A DNA stretch of 64,000 bases from Oenanthe sinensis (GCA_028671895.1 CM053794.1:20446501-20510500); one strand, 5' to 3'; positions 12,870-24,805 are shown, counted from the first letter of the stretch. The notes: generated from the sequence alone by a model not told the origin. A program made the numbers and translations.

Positions 12870-13930
12870 CCAATTCGACCTGGAATGAGGTCAAATTAGG
12901 GTTCATTTCCCATTCCAGGTCGATTCTAGGAATCGAGGTCGAAGGGCTTCAATACCTTGGCTTCATCGACCTGGATCGAGGTCGAATAAACCTCGAAACC
13001 TCTCCTAGGTCGATTCCTGGGAGTGAGGTCGAACAACCTATTAATGTGACTTCATCGACCTGGAATGAGGTCGATTTAGACCTCAATTCCCCTTCGAGGT
13101 CGATGGGATTCGAGGTCGAAATGACCTTCCTGGCTTGTCTTACTATCGACCTGGATTGAGGTCGATCACAACCTCAAGTGCAACTCCAGGTCGATTTTGG
13201 ATTTGAGGTCGATTATCGACTTGGAATTAGGTCGATTTATTCTTCACTTCTCATCCCAGCTCGATTTTGGAATGAAGTTGATTGGCCTCTTGGTTATGGT
13301 TTTATTTCGACCTCGATTGAGGTCGATTCTGGGAATCGAGGTCGATTATCGACCTCTTTTGAGGTCGAATTTGATTTTGAGAATGTGTAGGCCTTCTTGG
13401 CTTTATCTTCATTTCGACCTCCATTGAGGTCGAATTATAATTCAAATAAACACCCAAGTCGATTAGCAATCGAGGTCGATTGTCAACCTCATTTGAGGTC
13501 GAATTTAGATTTTAAAGTTGAACTGACCTTCATGGATTTGGCTTCGATTCGACCTCAATTGAGGTCGAACTATACCTCAAATGTACATCCAAGTCGATTC
13601 TTCTTATTTTTCAATACTTGGTGACTTTCGACTTGGTTTGAGGTCGATTAAAATCGTGTTTTACCTCCCATGTCGATATGGTTTGGGTTCCAAAACCTTC
13701 GTTTTGTTCGACCTAAATTGAGGTCGAATTGACCCTTAGTTCACCCTTCAGGTTGATTTATTGTGGGCTTCATGCCTTAGTAACTTTCGGCCTGGAATGA
13801 ACTCGAATTGAACTCCCATTCACCATTCAAGTCGATTTACATTGGGTTTCATAACCTTGATGTTTTTTGAATGGGATTGAGGTCGAATTGAACCTCAAAT
13901 GCCCACCTAGGTCGAAAATGTTGGTCCTCT
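12870..13930. repeat. Tandem array of palindromic TCGACCT...AGGTCGA repeats
   Basis: At least a dozen imperfect units carry a dyad of form tcgacct-N5-7-aggtcga, for example starting near 12874, 12966, 13054, 13146, 13216, 13307, 13414, 13548 and 13708. Early units are spaced about 88-92 bp, later ones more irregularly. Additional single aggtcgat half-sites lie between. The array is in the untranslated 3' part of the gypsy element, between the 3' LTR and the antisense ORF, like the amplified repeats of Retand elements. Small ORFs through it are a by-product of the repeats. Confidence 0.85.
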
Positions 13931-14394
13931 CAGGAATTCTAGTAAATTGAACCTCGCAGGCTTTGGGCTTTTGGGCCCCCAACAATGTGATCTCTAACTC
14001 GGCCTTCTATTGAAGAGTTTAACATGTTTCTCAAATTAATGGACCTTCAAGGTTTTTGGATCATGGGCTTTTACTGATTAACTTACGAACCTTCCATCTT
14101 TATTGGGCCTTATGGGCCTTGGACTTTCTAGATTCTAGGCCTTCGAGGCTTTTATCATTGGGTAGTGGACCTTCATGGCTTATAGGTCATGGACTTCATA
14201 GGCCCAAGTTCTAGATCCTTCTTCTGAGTTCTAGAAAACCTCTTCTTTTTTTGTAACCTTTGGGCCTTCATTCATGGGCCTCGTTATATGAACCCATTCA
14301 CCGATCGTACCAGTTGATTTACTCTTCAACGATCATGTGACCTAGAAACACCTGTCAAAAGGTGAATTTAAAGGTCAAGTGACCGCCTAGAGGG

Positions 14395-14403
14395 TTATAT
14401 ATG
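14395..14403 (+). promoter_or_regulatory. TATA box upstream of the antisense ORF
   Basis: The sequence ttatatatg follows a GC-rich stretch and is followed after about 30 bases by a pyrimidine-rich leader (cacttctcatttttcacttc). It is 135 bp upstream of the first ATG of the + strand ORF, the right arrangement for an independent promoter inside the element. Confidence 0.5.
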
Positions 14404-14537
14404 AGTGGTGTGATGGGATTCATTTCTCACACTTCTCATTTTTCACTTCTCAAATTTTTTATACACTTGAGTTCTCAAGCTTTTAAGCAGTTTCAACCCT
14501 CAGTCCACTCAAGGATATTCACTAGTTCGAGAATTAA

Positions 14538-16528
14538 ATGGCCGACAATAAGATTTACAGACTGACAGCTATGAACGCGGAGCCTGCTAAAAGAGGTAAA
14601 TCCCTTCGTCGAATCCCCATTTTCTCCACTTATATGTCTTTGATTGATATGATAAATCAAAGAGGGGATGAATATCCTAGTTAATCCCATCTAGACTCGT
14701 ATAGCCATAACAATAAATTTTTTGATACTGACCTAGTAGAAGAATATAATCAATTGTTTAACTTCCCTCTCGTTTCACTATATCTTTAGTGGAGCCCGGT
14801 GACAGGACCTGTCATTGGAAACCCAATTGCTTATTCGTTTATGTAGATGCCCTGTTAGTGGGGCTTAGGTTCCCTGTACATGAATTCATCCCCACACATT
14901 TGGTCGATGTCCAGCTAAATCATTGCCAAATCGTACCCAATGGATGGAGACTCATCCATTATTTTATGGTTTTATGCTTAGAAAAGAAGATCAAAATGAA
15001 TGTCCCCCTTTTTCGTAAAATTTTTCAATTCAAAAATTCTTCCAACCTTTTCTTGGGCTGGATTCATATAGCTCATAGACCCAACAGACCCAATATCTTT
15101 GACAACTCCTCCATTCCTGATAACAACCTTCATTAGAAGGAGAACTTCGTTCAAATCAGATGGGAATGGGGAGATTGGGGAACTCTCTTTAGGTCCACCT
15201 TCGGTAAAGTAGCGGATGGGAGCGTCGACTCCATTATGCTCTCAGAGGAGAAGTAGACAGCCTATGTCAAGCTCACTCAGGTGGAAACCAAGCAAGTTTC
15301 TTGGGTTCTTCTTGATGAGTATAGGTTGAAGACTGTGGGCCTATCGATGGCCTCCAGTAAAGGTATATCACTTTACTTAGGTTTGCCTTCTTTTTACTTT
15401 GACTGTTTGATTGTTTTACTAATGTATTCGTATTTCTTTTTCAGCTTCCGCACAAACTAACGAGTGGATCATTCCACCTGTGGAGGAGACAGGCTGCATG
15501 AAATGACTTAGGCTGATGAACGACCCCAGACAAGGGAAAGAGCCTCCGACCTTTTTGCTGCCTCACACTGGGCCAATTGAGACTGATGGCAGTGGGTCTA
15601 TCAAAGCGCCCAAATGCCTGGCTTACAAACCAGGCTGGGGATTCAGGAAGTCGGATACTATGGTTGGTTGCACAGATCACGTAAGGGATTGGTCCCTTCA
15701 CTCCCTCACTCATTGTGACTATAAGGACATTGTGTTGGGATGTGATGAGGAGAGCACAAAAACTCTTGGTGCACAAGCGTTGGCCTCGGTAACTCTCCTT
15801 TTAACTACTTCATGTTTTATGCCCACAACACGCACTCATCATTTTTTTAGCCTTTGATATTTAGAATTCTTTTTACTCACCCTGACTTGTTAGTTTTTCC
15901 AGGCCAATGCCTACTTTCAGGCTTCCTTCCACCAGACGGAGTCGTGGAAGGCTCAAACAGGAAAGACAAGAAGGAACTTACTGTGGAAAATGCCAAGATC
16001 AAGCACCTAAAGGAAAAAATGGCTGAGAAGGAGGAGATACTAAAGCAGGCTCAGGCCGAAATAATTGAACTCTAGGCCGAAAAAAATGCCATTATCAACA
16101 AGTATATGGCCTCGGAGGAATATCAAGACTTGATCCAACAACATGACGATCTCCTCTATCCTGCCAACTACACAATTGGGTGGATCGAGGTATTGAAGGC
16201 GGTGCTGGAGAGGCATCCGGGTGTGTTTAACCCTAAGGTGGACTTCAAAAGTCCTCAGTCAAATGAAGCTTTGAAGCGGTTGATCGAGGCTCAAGAAGCA
16301 GAAACCGAAGGGGACAACAGTCCTGAAGTCATGCAAAAGGGGGGCTCGCGAGCTTAGTCTCATTCCTTCCCCCCGTCAATCATGCCAGAGAAGGTTGTTC
16401 CTATGACGACTCCCCCAAAACCGGCAGAGGACAGCTCTTCTAGAGAAGAAGAGTCAAGTGAAGATGGAGAATATTCATCTTCATCTAGCGGGGAAGAGTC
16501 TTCGGAAGAGGAGGAATTGTCTAAGTAG
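14538..16528 (+). pseudogene. Antisense ORF (aORF) of the Tat/Retand element, degenerate
   Basis: A broken gene runs opposite to gag-pol. It starts MADNKIYRL at 14538. Segment 14789-15136 contains GLRFPVHEF and NGWRLIHYFMVLCLE, the signature of the plant 'putative gypsy type transposon' domain (PF04195-like). Two introns are visible: 15363-15444 (AAAG|GTATAT ... TTTTTCAG) and 15789-15902 (CTCG|GTAACT ... TTTTCCAG). After the second intron comes a coiled-coil stretch (about 15960-16073, rich in K/E/A) and a segment at 16106-16354 with YQDLIQQHDD. An acidic serine/glutamate tail ends at 16528. In-frame stops (near 14683, 15134 and 16073) and at least one frame change show it is dead. Its function in live elements is unknown; position next to a promoter suggests independent expression. 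Confidence 0.75.
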
Positions 16529-16898
16529 TTAGGATTTTACTTCTGTATTTATATTGGCCCTAGTGGCTTGTAAAACTATTTGGCCCTCATGATTTTATTT
16601 ATGCAATTGCGTTTTTCTACATTTTCGTCCATTACTTCTGCCTTTGTTTTGTTTGTTTTTCATGTTTAACTTGAACATAAACAACAAATACTCTTGAGGC
16701 TTGTAAAAGACTTAATGAAAATAACTAACACCGTATGAGAAGAACGGAAAATATTCCTTAGAAACTACCAAGTTTTTAAATGAAACTTAGTATTAAAAAC
16801 ATGTCTTGCCTTCGAGGCTAATAAACTGAGACACTTGAATGTTTTTGAAAATCAAAGTTAAAAATCTAAACATAATAGATTCTTAAGTTGGCTGCATT

Positions 16899-18130
16899 CT
16901 AGCTTCTTGGAATTTCAACCCCTTCAAGGGTTTGGAGCTTATATGCGCCTTGTCTTGTGACCTCCTTCACTTGGTATGGTCCTTCCCAATTTAGAGCTAG
17001 CTTGTCTTTGGGACCAGCTCCAGATGCCTCGATCTTTCGCATGACTAAGTCTCCTTTACGTAAGAATCTTTCCTTGTCTCTAAGGTTATAATAGAATGAA
17101 GCTTTCTTCTGGTTCTCTACAATTCTAGCATTGGCTTCATCGCGTAGCTCGTCTATCAGGTCTAGAGATAGCTTCATGCCTTCCTCATTAGTGTCAATCT
17201 GAAACCCCTGCACTCTTGGTGATGTCTGAGTAATTTTGACGGGCACCACTGCCTCAGTCTCGTAGGCTATTTGAAAAGGTGTTGCCCCTGTTGAAGCCTT
17301 ACAAGTAGTTTTGTATGCCCATAAGATTGGGAGTAGCTCGTCAACCCAAGTTCCCTAAGAGCGCTCAATCCTCTTTTTAAGTCCATGTAGGATAATTCTG
17401 TTGGGAACCTCAGCTTGCCCATTTGATTGCGGATGGGCTACCGAAGTGTAGCACAGTTCAATGTTATAGTTTCCACAGTACTCTATAAAGTCACTGTTGC
17501 TAAAATGAGTTCCGTTGTCCGTCACTAGGATTCGGCGTAACCCATAGCTGCATATAACTTTCACCTAGAAAAATTGAGTCAAATTCTTAGTGTTAATCTT
17601 AGCCAAGGGTTTGGCCTCTATCTACTTAGTGAAGTAGTCGATGACGATAATGAAAAACTTCCTCTATGCGTTGGTCATGAGAAATGGGCCTAAGATATTC
17701 ATTCCCCACATGGGGAGTGGAGAGTTGATGGATGTCAGCATCTCAGGGGGTTGCCTAACGATGGGTCACATCTCTTAACATAAGCTTTAGCATCTTTAAG
17801 CATCTCAGGCCAATAAAATCCCAGCCTCACGACTTTATGAGCAAGAGCCCTACTTCCAACGTGTTGGCCACATATACCTTCATGAACTTCCTTTAGGGTA
17901 GCTTCAGCTTCATGGGGTCTCAAACACTTGAAGTAAGGTATCACGTATGATTTCTTATAAAGTATTAATTCTACGAGGGCATACTTCAAGGTCCTCACTA
18001 ATAGCTTGTGTGCCTCTACGGGGTCGGTTGGTGTTTTCCCTCTTACTAAGTAGAGCTTGATGGGATCCATCCAATATGCTCCCAGCCCAATCGGGGCTAC
18101 TAATTTAGCATCAATGCTTGAGGTCTTCAA
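16899..18130 (-). pseudogene. Gypsy integrase region
   Basis: Three - strand segments form a broken integrase. 18130-17735 holds the zinc-binding region ending in KVVRLGFYWPEM and VKRCDPSLGN. 17564-17355 holds the catalytic-core part with ILVTDNGTHF and AHPQSNGQAEV, so one catalytic Asp and the following PQSNGQAE motif are still readable. 17249-16899 holds the C-terminal part with RKGDLVMRKI and LALNWEGPYQV, ending at a stop. In-frame stops lie between the segments, for example after KKRIERS near 17355. The segment between the zinc-binding region and the core (17734-17565) is interrupted. Confidence 0.85.
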
Positions 18131-18159
18131 GACCTAGAAATAAACACTTCCAGAGTAAC

Positions 18160-19140
18160 TCTCAATCTCTGATGATGCAAATTTAGACAAGGCATCAACC
18201 TTCACATTCTCCTCTCTCGAGATATATTCAAAGTGGCATTCTTCAAACTACGTGGCTTGAGCTTTAATGATTCTCAAATATTTTACCATAGTCTCTTTAC
18301 GGACCTCAAACTCCCCATTTACTTGAGAGATTACTAGCCTTGAATCGTCACATACCTTCAAGTTCTTCACCCTCAAGGTTCTTCCCAGGCCAAGCCCAGC
18401 TATCAAAGCTTCGTATTATGCCTCATTGTTTGTAGTTGGAAAATCAACTTGATTTCATATTCGATAACAAACCCATTCGAGCTTTGCAAAACCAGGCCAG
18501 CTCCGCTAGTGTTCATTTTTGAAGCTCCGTCAAAAAAGAGTACCCAGTATTCTTTGAATTCTTCCTCTTTTTCCTTATTCTCTCTAATTTTTTTATCCTC
18601 TTCTTGCCCCCTGACTTCTAGGTTGAGAATGGTACATTCAACCACGAAGTCAGCTAGAGCTTGAGCCTTGATGGCCGTTCTTGGCTTGTATTTGATTTCG
18701 AACTCTCCAAACTCAATAGCCCATTTGATTAGCCTATCACTGGCCTTGGGGTTGTGCAGTATGTTTCTCAGAGGCTGGTCTATCAAGACCTCAATAACAT
18801 GCGTCTAGAAGTACGGGCGTAGCTTTCTCAAAGCCATTATTAATGCTAAAGCAAACTTCTCAATCTTTGAGTAGTTCAGCTCTGCACCATGCAGAATCTT
18901 GCTAACATAATAAATGAGTTTCTGAACCTTAGCTTCCTCTTTCACAAGAACAGCACTCAGGGCTGAGCTAGAGACAACAAGGTACATGTATAACACTTCT
19001 TCAGGTTTTAGTTTGGCAAGCAAGGGTGGCTCAACCATATATTTCTCCAGCTCTTCAAAAGCTGCTTGACTCTCGTTATTCCGTTCAAAGTTCTTGACCT
19101 TCTTGAGGGCCTTGAAGAATGGTAGATACTTTTATCCAGA
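18160..19140 (-). pseudogene. Gypsy RNase H plus second (archaeal-type) RNase H
   Basis: First domain (about 19140-18690): LVVSSSALSAVLVKEE, YYVSKILHGAELNYSKIEK and ALIMALRKLRPYF, then a stop, then VLIDQPLRNILHNP and FGEFEIKYKPRTAIKAQALADF. Second domain (from about 18560): YWVLFFDGASKMNTSGAGLV, an acidic-start RNase H fold like the extra RNase H that Tat-lineage elements carry between RT-RH and integrase. Stops split the unit at several points. Confidence 0.8.
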
Positions 19141-19196
19141 CTTGGATATGAAGTGCCACAGGGCTTTTACCCTTCCTGTGAGCTTTTAGATATCTT

Positions 19197-19757
19197 TTAC
19201 TGTCTTGGGTGCTCCATGTCCAATATTGCTTGAATCTTGTCGGGATTGGCCTCAATGCCTCTTTTGGAGACCATCAGACCCAGAAATTTTCCAGATCCTA
19301 CACCAAAGGCACACTTGGCTGGGTTCAACATCATCTTATGAGTTCTCAGAACTTCAAATGCCTCCTTCAGGTGCTCAAGATGATCGGTCTTGTCCAGACT
19401 TTTGACTAACATTTCATCAACATAGACTTCCATGGTCTTACCAATGAGGTGCTTAAAAATTTTGTTCACAAGCCTTTGATATGTGGTTTCTTCATTCTTA
19501 AGCCCAAAAGTCATAACCAGATAACAAAAAACACCAAATTCAGTGATGAATGATACCTTAGGGATGTCATCATGGTGCATTTTAATATGGTTGTAGCCAC
19601 TAAAACCATCCATGAAGCTAAGCATCTCGTGCCCAGCTGTGGCATCTATCAACGTGTCTATCCTTGGCAAGGGGAAACAGTCCTTAGGACATGCATCATT
19701 CAAATTTGTGAAGTCCACGCACATTCTCCACTTTCCATTGCTCTTCCTAACCATCAC
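19197..19757 (-). pseudogene. Gypsy reverse transcriptase, active site altered
   Basis: A 186-residue uninterrupted segment covers most of the RT palm: VRKSNGKWRMCVDFTNLN, CPKDCFPLPRID, LSFMDGFSGYNHI, MTFGLKNEETTYQRL and CAFGVGSGKFLGLMVSKRGI. The catalytic box reads YVDE where active elements have YVDD, and the usual NAGATYQR reads NEETTYQR. A stop follows HPRQ at its end. The copy is therefore expected to lack polymerase activity. Confidence 0.92.
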
Positions 19758-19994
19758 AGGGTTAGCCAGCCACTCAGAAAATTAAATTTCTTCAATAAAT
19801 ACGGTTCCAACAACTTCGCTACTTCTTGTTTAATGGCCTCTTGCCTTTTAGGAGAAAAAGTTCTCTTCTTCTACTTGACTGTTGTCCTTCTAGGATTTAC
19901 ATTCAATTGATGCGTAATGAGCCCCTATCCATGGCATGTCAGCTGTTGTCCAAGCAAAGACATCTATATTATCTTGCAAGAATTGAACCAGCTA

Positions 19995-20933
19995 TTATTT
20001 CATGTCCTTGGGGAGTGAAGTCACCACATATGTCACCTTCTCGTGATCTAGGGGATCCAGAGGAGCAGGTTCCAAGTCCTCTGCGGGTTTACCCCTCCTT
20101 TCTTCTCGATCCATGATGTACATGTCTTTGATAGGGAGAACCTGCTCCCCAATGCCATTAGGTTTCAAGGCGGCCACGTAATAACTCCTGACCATTTTTT
20201 GATCTCCTCTCTCTTCTCCTACTCCATTCCTAGTCGAGAATTTGAGTTTTAGATGGTACGTAGAGGCTATCGCCTTGAAAGTATGCAACCTAGTTCTCCC
20301 AAGGATTGCATTGTAGGTAATGTTTGCCTTGATAACAAGGAAATTCAGCATTTGAGTGGACTGTCGAGGTTCTTTGCTCATTGTCATAGGCAATTGTATA
20401 ATTCCCCCAATCCGAGATTCCACTCCATTGAAACCATAGATAGGCATATTGGAGAGAGTGAGTTGTGAATCGTTGTATCCCATTTTCACAAATGCATCAT
20501 AAAATAGGATGTCTACGGATGATCTATTGTCTACTAAGACTCTTTTCACATGAGAGTTTCCTATGATGGGGGTGATTGCCAAGGGATCATCGTGGGGGAA
20601 CCTAATCCCTTTTAAGTTAGAATCATCAAATGACAAAGAGACCTCAGTCCTTGCTCTCTTAGGAGGTTCTCCTACAATGTTCATTACCTCTCGGGTATAT
20701 GCCTTCCTGGAATTTTGGGATTTACCTACAACGGTTGGTCCCCCTGAAATCATATTGATCACAAGCCCTCGGGGCTGATTATTTCTGTCTTTGGGGTCTG
20801 AGTCCCTCTGTTTGTTATTGTAACCCCTGTCATGTCTAGCACCGTCCTTGGTGTATTTTTCCAACTTTCCTCTTCTAATCAGAAACTCATTCTCGTCCTT
20901 TAACTGACAGCAATCATCAGTGTCGTTTCCCAT
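19995..20933 (-). pseudogene. Gypsy gag C-terminus and aspartic protease
   Basis: A 312-residue segment. The first part (MGNDTDDCCQLKDENEFLIR...) is the gag tail with a degraded CX2C-like knuckle region. The middle has the retropepsin: HVKRVLVDNRSSVDILFYDAF, where functional relatives have DNGSS or DGGSS, so the active-site glycine is replaced by arginine. Downstream motifs YGFNGVESRIGGIIQLP and FLVIKANITYNAILGRTRLH are intact. The stop after LPKDMK separates it from the RT. Confidence 0.85.
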
Positions 20934-22451
20934 ATCCCTATGGAACCGATAGTATGGGTTCTTATTTCTCTTTTCAGGATCAGTCCTTAGTGGCTTCGGT
21001 CATCGAAGGTCTTTACCCTTCTCGATATCCATCAGTATTTGGCTACGGGCGGTGTTTAGCCTTGCATACTCGGCGAACCTGGATCCTCCTTTCTTTTTAG
21101 AGTCATTGGCATCATCATTCTTTGCATACTTGGTATCGACAGTATATTCAGTATCGTTGGCTCACTTCTTAGAGTAGGTGCTCGAGGCTTGAAACCCTTG
21201 GGCTTTCCTCATACTTTCTTCGGTCTTGATATACTTTCTAGCTCTCTCTTGGAGCTCATTCATACTCTCAGGGGCCCTCTTGGCCAACGATCTCCTGAAA
21301 TTTTTATCAGAAGTTCCTTGCTATAAGGCTATCATAGCTACTTTCTGATCTAGATCGGGGACCTTCAAGGCTTCCTTTGTGAATCTGTTCATATAGTCCC
21401 TCAAGGACTCATTCTTCCCCTGATGCATGTTCATTAGTGAAGCTGAGCTCTTCTAATGAGTCTTGTTGCTGATGAACTGGCTAATGAAGGCCCTGCTTAG
21501 ATCCTTGAATGACCCAACATAGTTAGGGGGTAGACGAATGAACCACCTTTGAGCCATACCACTCAGGGTCTGGGGGAATGCCATACACTTGACGGCGTCG
21601 TTGATGGGCTGCAGCAGCAGTGCATTAGAAAACATGAGAACATGATTTGAGGGGTCTCCCATTCCATCATAGGCCTTGATCGTAGTCATCTTGAACTTTC
21701 TTGATATCCTCTCATTCATAATATACTCCGTGAAGGGGGGAATGGGATCATTAAGATCTCCAAGTGGCAATAAGTCTTGGGGGTTAGCCCTAACATGACT
21801 TGTCCTTGTTTGCCTCATGGTTGGGGGCTCATACAAATCTATCACAAGTGCGTTTCTTATCAACCCTCCAGCCCCCTTAACTCTAGGGCGTTGTCGCCTC
21901 GCTAGTGCCCTTTACAGGTCTTTCCTCAGCCGCTGGGCTTCGGCTTCATGAACACGTATCCTTTCCTGAAGGTCCAGGGAGTCATTATCTTGAGGCCCTC
22001 GGGGCTGGGTACTCCTCCCTCCAAGGGGCTCCTTACCGGGTCGCCTCCTTCGTGGATTAATATCATCGTCAGACGATTCATCATCATCGGTATAATAAGT
22101 TCATGAGAAGTCCCGACTCCTTTATCGCGAAGTGTCTCGGGAGCCTGTAGCGAGGGTCGGGCATCACAACAAATGAGACATGTAAGGTAGGAGGAGCGAT
22201 AAAAGTTGTACCAAGGGGTGATATTATCTAGAGTGGAGGAACTGAAGCATGAATAGACATATCGGGGTTGAAAGGATGAACAACGATGCTAAGGGGTCCG
22301 GTACGCCAGGTACTTGCTTCAAGGCCTCCAACGGAGGTGGTTGGAACAACAGCTCCTTGTTCCCGTGCCATAGGAGGGGAACGTTGGTGTCAACAGTGGT
22401 GTCAGGGACATCTCCCTCGAGGGTGCTCGCGGTACTTCGTGTTCTTGCCAT
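20934..22451 (-). pseudogene. Gypsy gag, N-terminal and central parts
   Basis: The first ATG after the primer site (22451) opens MARTRSTASTLEGDVPDT. After a break the central gag domain reads on 21863-21453: YDGMGDPSNHVLMFSNAL, KCMAFPQTLSGMAQRWFIRLPPN and SFKDLSRAFISQF, a retrotransposon gag (PF03732-type). A further stretch down to about 20960 continues with LRDYMNRFTKEALKVPDLDQ, interrupted by stops (for example TH* at 21453). Confidence 0.85.
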
Positions 22452-22457
22452 GGTTGT

Positions 22458-22480
22458 TACTTCCCACAGATGGCGCCAAA
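22458..22480 (-). other. Primer-binding site of the gypsy element
   Basis: On the - strand, directly after the 5' LTR, the sequence reads tttggcgccatctgtgggaa. The tggcgcc start is the form used by Tat/Athila-group gypsy elements. I do not assign the tRNA with certainty. The gag ATG follows within 10 bp. Confidence 0.8.
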
Positions 22481-23069
22481 TATTACGGATTAAAAACTAG
22501 GTGTATTTAATATGTAATTAATGCCAGGGTTTGAGAGAGCTTTGAGCTTTAATGGCTGCACTAACGTTTCTTGACTAACTAGGGTCCTCATTAACTGTCT
22601 ACGTATCTCAATGGGTACGAGAATCAAGCCAAAAAACGTAGTTCTATTATTGAGGGGTTAGACCCTTTATATAGGCTCACGGGGGCCTTGAAATCAGATT
22701 AGAATTAGGAGACTTGGTGGAAAAGTCTCCTAGTGACAAGGTTGTTGAAACCTTTTAGGAATGAGGGTTCTCGTTGGACTCTTCCCATATTAGGGTTTCT
22801 AGATCCTTCTAGGAAGAGGGTCTTCAACAGGCTTCTTGGGCCTTTACTAGGCCTTTATTAATTAATTACGAAATTAATTAATAACAAAGGCTTAATGGGC
22901 CTATGGCTTCAACAGAGCTTATGGACTGGATTTATAAATCCAGTTGATCCTATGGTTTATTTCCCTAGTTCGTTTCAAGGGCCCAAGCCTTTGGACCATA
23001 CTAGGTCTAATAAATGAAATAATAAATGTTATATTTATTATTTCTTCATGGCTATTTTTACCCAGATCA
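22481..23069 (-). repeat. 5' LTR of the gypsy element
   Basis: 589 bp, paired with 12029-12643. Its + strand left end reads tattacgg where the partner has tgttacgg, a single-base change in the terminal dinucleotide. The right end 'cccagatca' abuts the target duplication atata. Confidence 0.92.
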
Positions 23070-24209
23070 ATATATAAGGCGAAAATCAGGATGCAGATGA
23101 TAAGAAAAAAGATAGAAAAGAGATATAGAGTCGAAGAGTTTGCACGGTAAAAGCAACAACCAAATAACTTCTTATTTTTAATGTTTTATTGAGTTCTAAT
23201 TTTATAATTATTATATGGACTACTAGTGTTTTCAATTTTTATATTTGATTTTGGTAACTAGTTAAACTCAGTTTTATTTTTTACTCACAAAAAGGATGTT
23301 GATGAGGTTAAACTGCGCCACTAAGGGAAAGATAAAGAGATGTCAAAGAACCATATATAACTTTTTCATTTTTACGGATTTACATTGATTATTTGTTTTT
23401 TTAAAATTTTAAAGGAGATGATTGTGTTTTGATTTTTTTTCTTTGTTGTTTATCTTTACCGTTGTATTTACAAAAAAAAGTGATTGTAGTGGGAAAAAAG
23501 AAGAATATAGCCAAAAATAAAAAGAGAGATACAATCAAAGATACAACGAGGTTGAAACTACAATATTTAGTTAATTTTTTAGTTTATAATGTTCATTGAT
23601 GTTAGATGTCTGAAACAAAGATACAGCCAAGTAAAAACATTAATTAGACAACATTTTAGTTTTTATTAGTGTATTCTCAAATTTGATTTGTACAACATGA
23701 TTTTATTTCACATCGTCATGTTATTCTTGTATACATTATTGTATCAAGAGACGAAGTCATGAGAAAAAAGTAATTTGGTGGTGAAAATAATAATTATATA
23801 ATATTTTTGTCTTAAATAATGTTGTATTGATGTAATTTTTTTCCCAATTCTTAGCACATTCCTTATTTATGATTAACAAGTGAAGGAGGTTTAACACTTA
23901 GCACGATAATTTTATTCATTTGAAAAATTGATATTTTATGGATTTTTATACATGGTTCATTTATTGATAGTTTTTTTTAAACCTTATCACATATGTTTAG
24001 ATTATAATTTTTACGGAATATAACGTTAAAAATATTAAAGACACTCGTCTCATATATAATGGAGGTAAACCTGTGAATGATATTACATTATCAAACTCAT
24101 TCTAAAAGAGTTTTGCCTATGTTTTAAACCATATTTTTCTTTTTTTTCTAAACAAATAATAAGTCGGTAATGTAAGGTCATTCACAATCTTACTTCCATC
24201 ATATAGTTT

Positions 24210-24690
24210 TTAAAAATTATAAAACATACCTATTGATTTTCCTAAAGAGTTCTTAGATAAATGAACACCACTTACCAACATACTTATTATTAACAATATT
24301 TACTGATTGAATAACAAAGAACTTGTTGTCAACAGATATAATATCATTGACACTTAAACTACGAGCATCATTTAATTCCAAAGATATTAATGATTCATTG
24401 TCTTTAAAAATTATAAAACATACTGATAGATTTTCTTAAAGAGTTCTTAGATAAATGACTACCACTTACAAACATCCTTATAGTCTTTAAAAATTATAAA
24501 ACATACCGATAGATTTTCCTAAAGAGTTCTGAGATAAATGACCACCACTTACAAATATCCTTATCATCAACAATATTTACTGATTGAACAACAAAAAACT
24601 TCTTGTTATCAACAGACATAATATCATTGACACTTAAAATGCGAGCATCATTTAATCCTAAGGATATCAATAATTCATAGTTATTCATTT
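24210..24690 (-). repeat. Tandemly repeated exon-like units
   Basis: Two long copies (about 24,210-24,402 and 24,484-24,690) and one truncated copy (24,403-24,483) in tandem. The longest reading frame (24688-24494, -) gives LISLGLNDARILSVNDIM, VDNKKFFVVQSVNIVDDKDI and CKWWSFISELF, then RKIYR followed by GTATGT, a good 5' splice site. The coding-like repeat is not from a family I can name. Confidence 0.55.
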
Positions 24691-24805
24691 GGAATTCAGA
24701 ACATTCAATGAAGGAACATGGTAATTTAATGTCATTAAGAATCTTACTTTATCATATAAGAGACAAATTTCCTTAATGCTTTCAAGTTGATACTCCTTAA
24801 AAGTT

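Larger units (their letters stand above)
12029..23069 (-). mobile_element. Full-length Ty3/gypsy LTR retrotransposon, Tat/Retand-type
   Basis: About 11.04 kb with two LTRs, a primer-binding site, a polypurine tract and a perfect 5-bp target duplication (atata at 12024-12028 and 23070-23074). The - strand order is gag, protease, reverse transcriptase, RNase H, second RNase H, integrase, then a long 3' region holding an opposite-strand ORF and a palindromic tandem array. Dual RNase H, a TGGCGCC-type primer site, extra antisense ORF and 3' tandem repeats are hallmarks of the Tat/Retand/Ogre lineage. Every coding domain has stops or frameshifts, so this copy is not autonomous. Confidence 0.92.

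Noticed and set aside
13178..13624. Three overlapping ORFs rich in 'EVD' and 'RLRS' repeats
   Set aside because: They are translations of the palindromic repeat array; the same repeat is open in several frames and the array has non-coding periodicity.
15441..15776. Minus-strand 111-codon ORF within the antisense gene
   Set aside because: It is the complement of the aORF second exon and has no gypsy domain.
18449..20778. Plus-strand ORFs across the gypsy pol region
   Set aside because: Shadows of the minus-strand protease, RT and RNase H.
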